From Flavobacteriaceae bacterium (GTDB lineage: Bacteria; Bacteroidota; Bacteroidia; Flavobacteriales; Flavobacteriaceae): a DNA stretch of 6,180 nt. This document shows positions 6,141-6,180 of this stretch, piece by piece. The DNA is taken from contig JAUXCI010000161.1 of the NCBI GenBank assembly GCA_030618945.1, positions 1 through 6,180 of the forward strand. Direction: 5' to 3'. The notes beneath the pieces were generated by a model that saw only the letters and a list, made by a program, of their open reading frames with translations, had not been told where the DNA came from and did no database searches. A program made the translations under genes and the position numbers. The stretch's first letter is position 1, and the number at the start of each line of letters is the position of its first letter.

Positions 6141-6180
6141 ATGAAAAGGAGTGTTAATATTAAGTATTTTCTACTTATTA
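6141..6180 (+). CDS. Possible start of an exported protein, truncated by the right edge
   Basis: An ATG at 6141 opens a frame of 13 codons to the window end, encoding MKRSVNIKYFLLI. Basic residues followed by the start of a hydrophobic run look like the beginning of a signal peptide or membrane helix. The ATG is preceded by an A/T-rich stretch (AAAAAATTTAT), as is common before Bacteroidota starts. It lies 241 bp after the S10 gene on the same strand, so it probably belongs to a separate transcript. Nothing can be said about function. A short upstream ATG at 6098 runs into a stop at 6143-6145 and is not an alternative start. Confidence 0.4.
   Translation, partial: MKRSVNIKYFLLI

Overview
The window looks like chromosomal DNA from a Bacteroidota bacterium, most likely a member of the Flavobacteriia. 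The reasons are low GC content, the absence of Shine-Dalgarno sequences before the genes, a close match to the Bacteroidota -7 promoter element (TAnnTTTG) just upstream of one gene, and protein families typical of that group. I see no mobile element, tRNA, rRNA, CRISPR array or phage gene. The assignment is by eye, not by a database search.

Layout. Two genes lie on the minus strand and are probably co-transcribed: a thiolase (897-2072), then 31 bp later a C40 (NlpC/P60) peptidase with no signal peptide (95-865). A further minus-strand gene may begin at 65 and run off the left edge, but this is ambiguous. A 254-bp divergent intergenic region (2073-2326) separates this unit from two plus-strand genes. 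These are a 7TM-HD phosphohydrolase of the PgpH/YqfF type (2327-4384), a probable cyclic di-AMP phosphodiesterase, and 27 bp downstream a secreted S10 serine carboxypeptidase (4412-5899). The last 281 bp hold a 241-bp AT-rich non-coding stretch with two weak hairpins, then the first 13 codons of what may be another exported protein (6141 to the edge).

How the genes may work together. The thiolase belongs to acyl-CoA / acetoacetyl-CoA metabolism. The C40 enzyme resembles cytoplasmic YkfC-like enzymes that trim murein peptides. The 7TM-HD protein probably lowers cyclic di-AMP, a messenger tied to turgor and envelope homeostasis in other phyla. The S10 enzyme should trim peptides from the C-terminus in the periplasm. 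A shared theme of peptide or envelope turnover is possible but is inference from gene order in one window.

I found no convincing novel system. The observations most worth checking are the 18-bp palindrome in the divergent promoter region, the tight coupling of a cyclic di-AMP hydrolase to a periplasmic carboxypeptidase, and the thiolase / cytoplasmic murein-peptidase pair.
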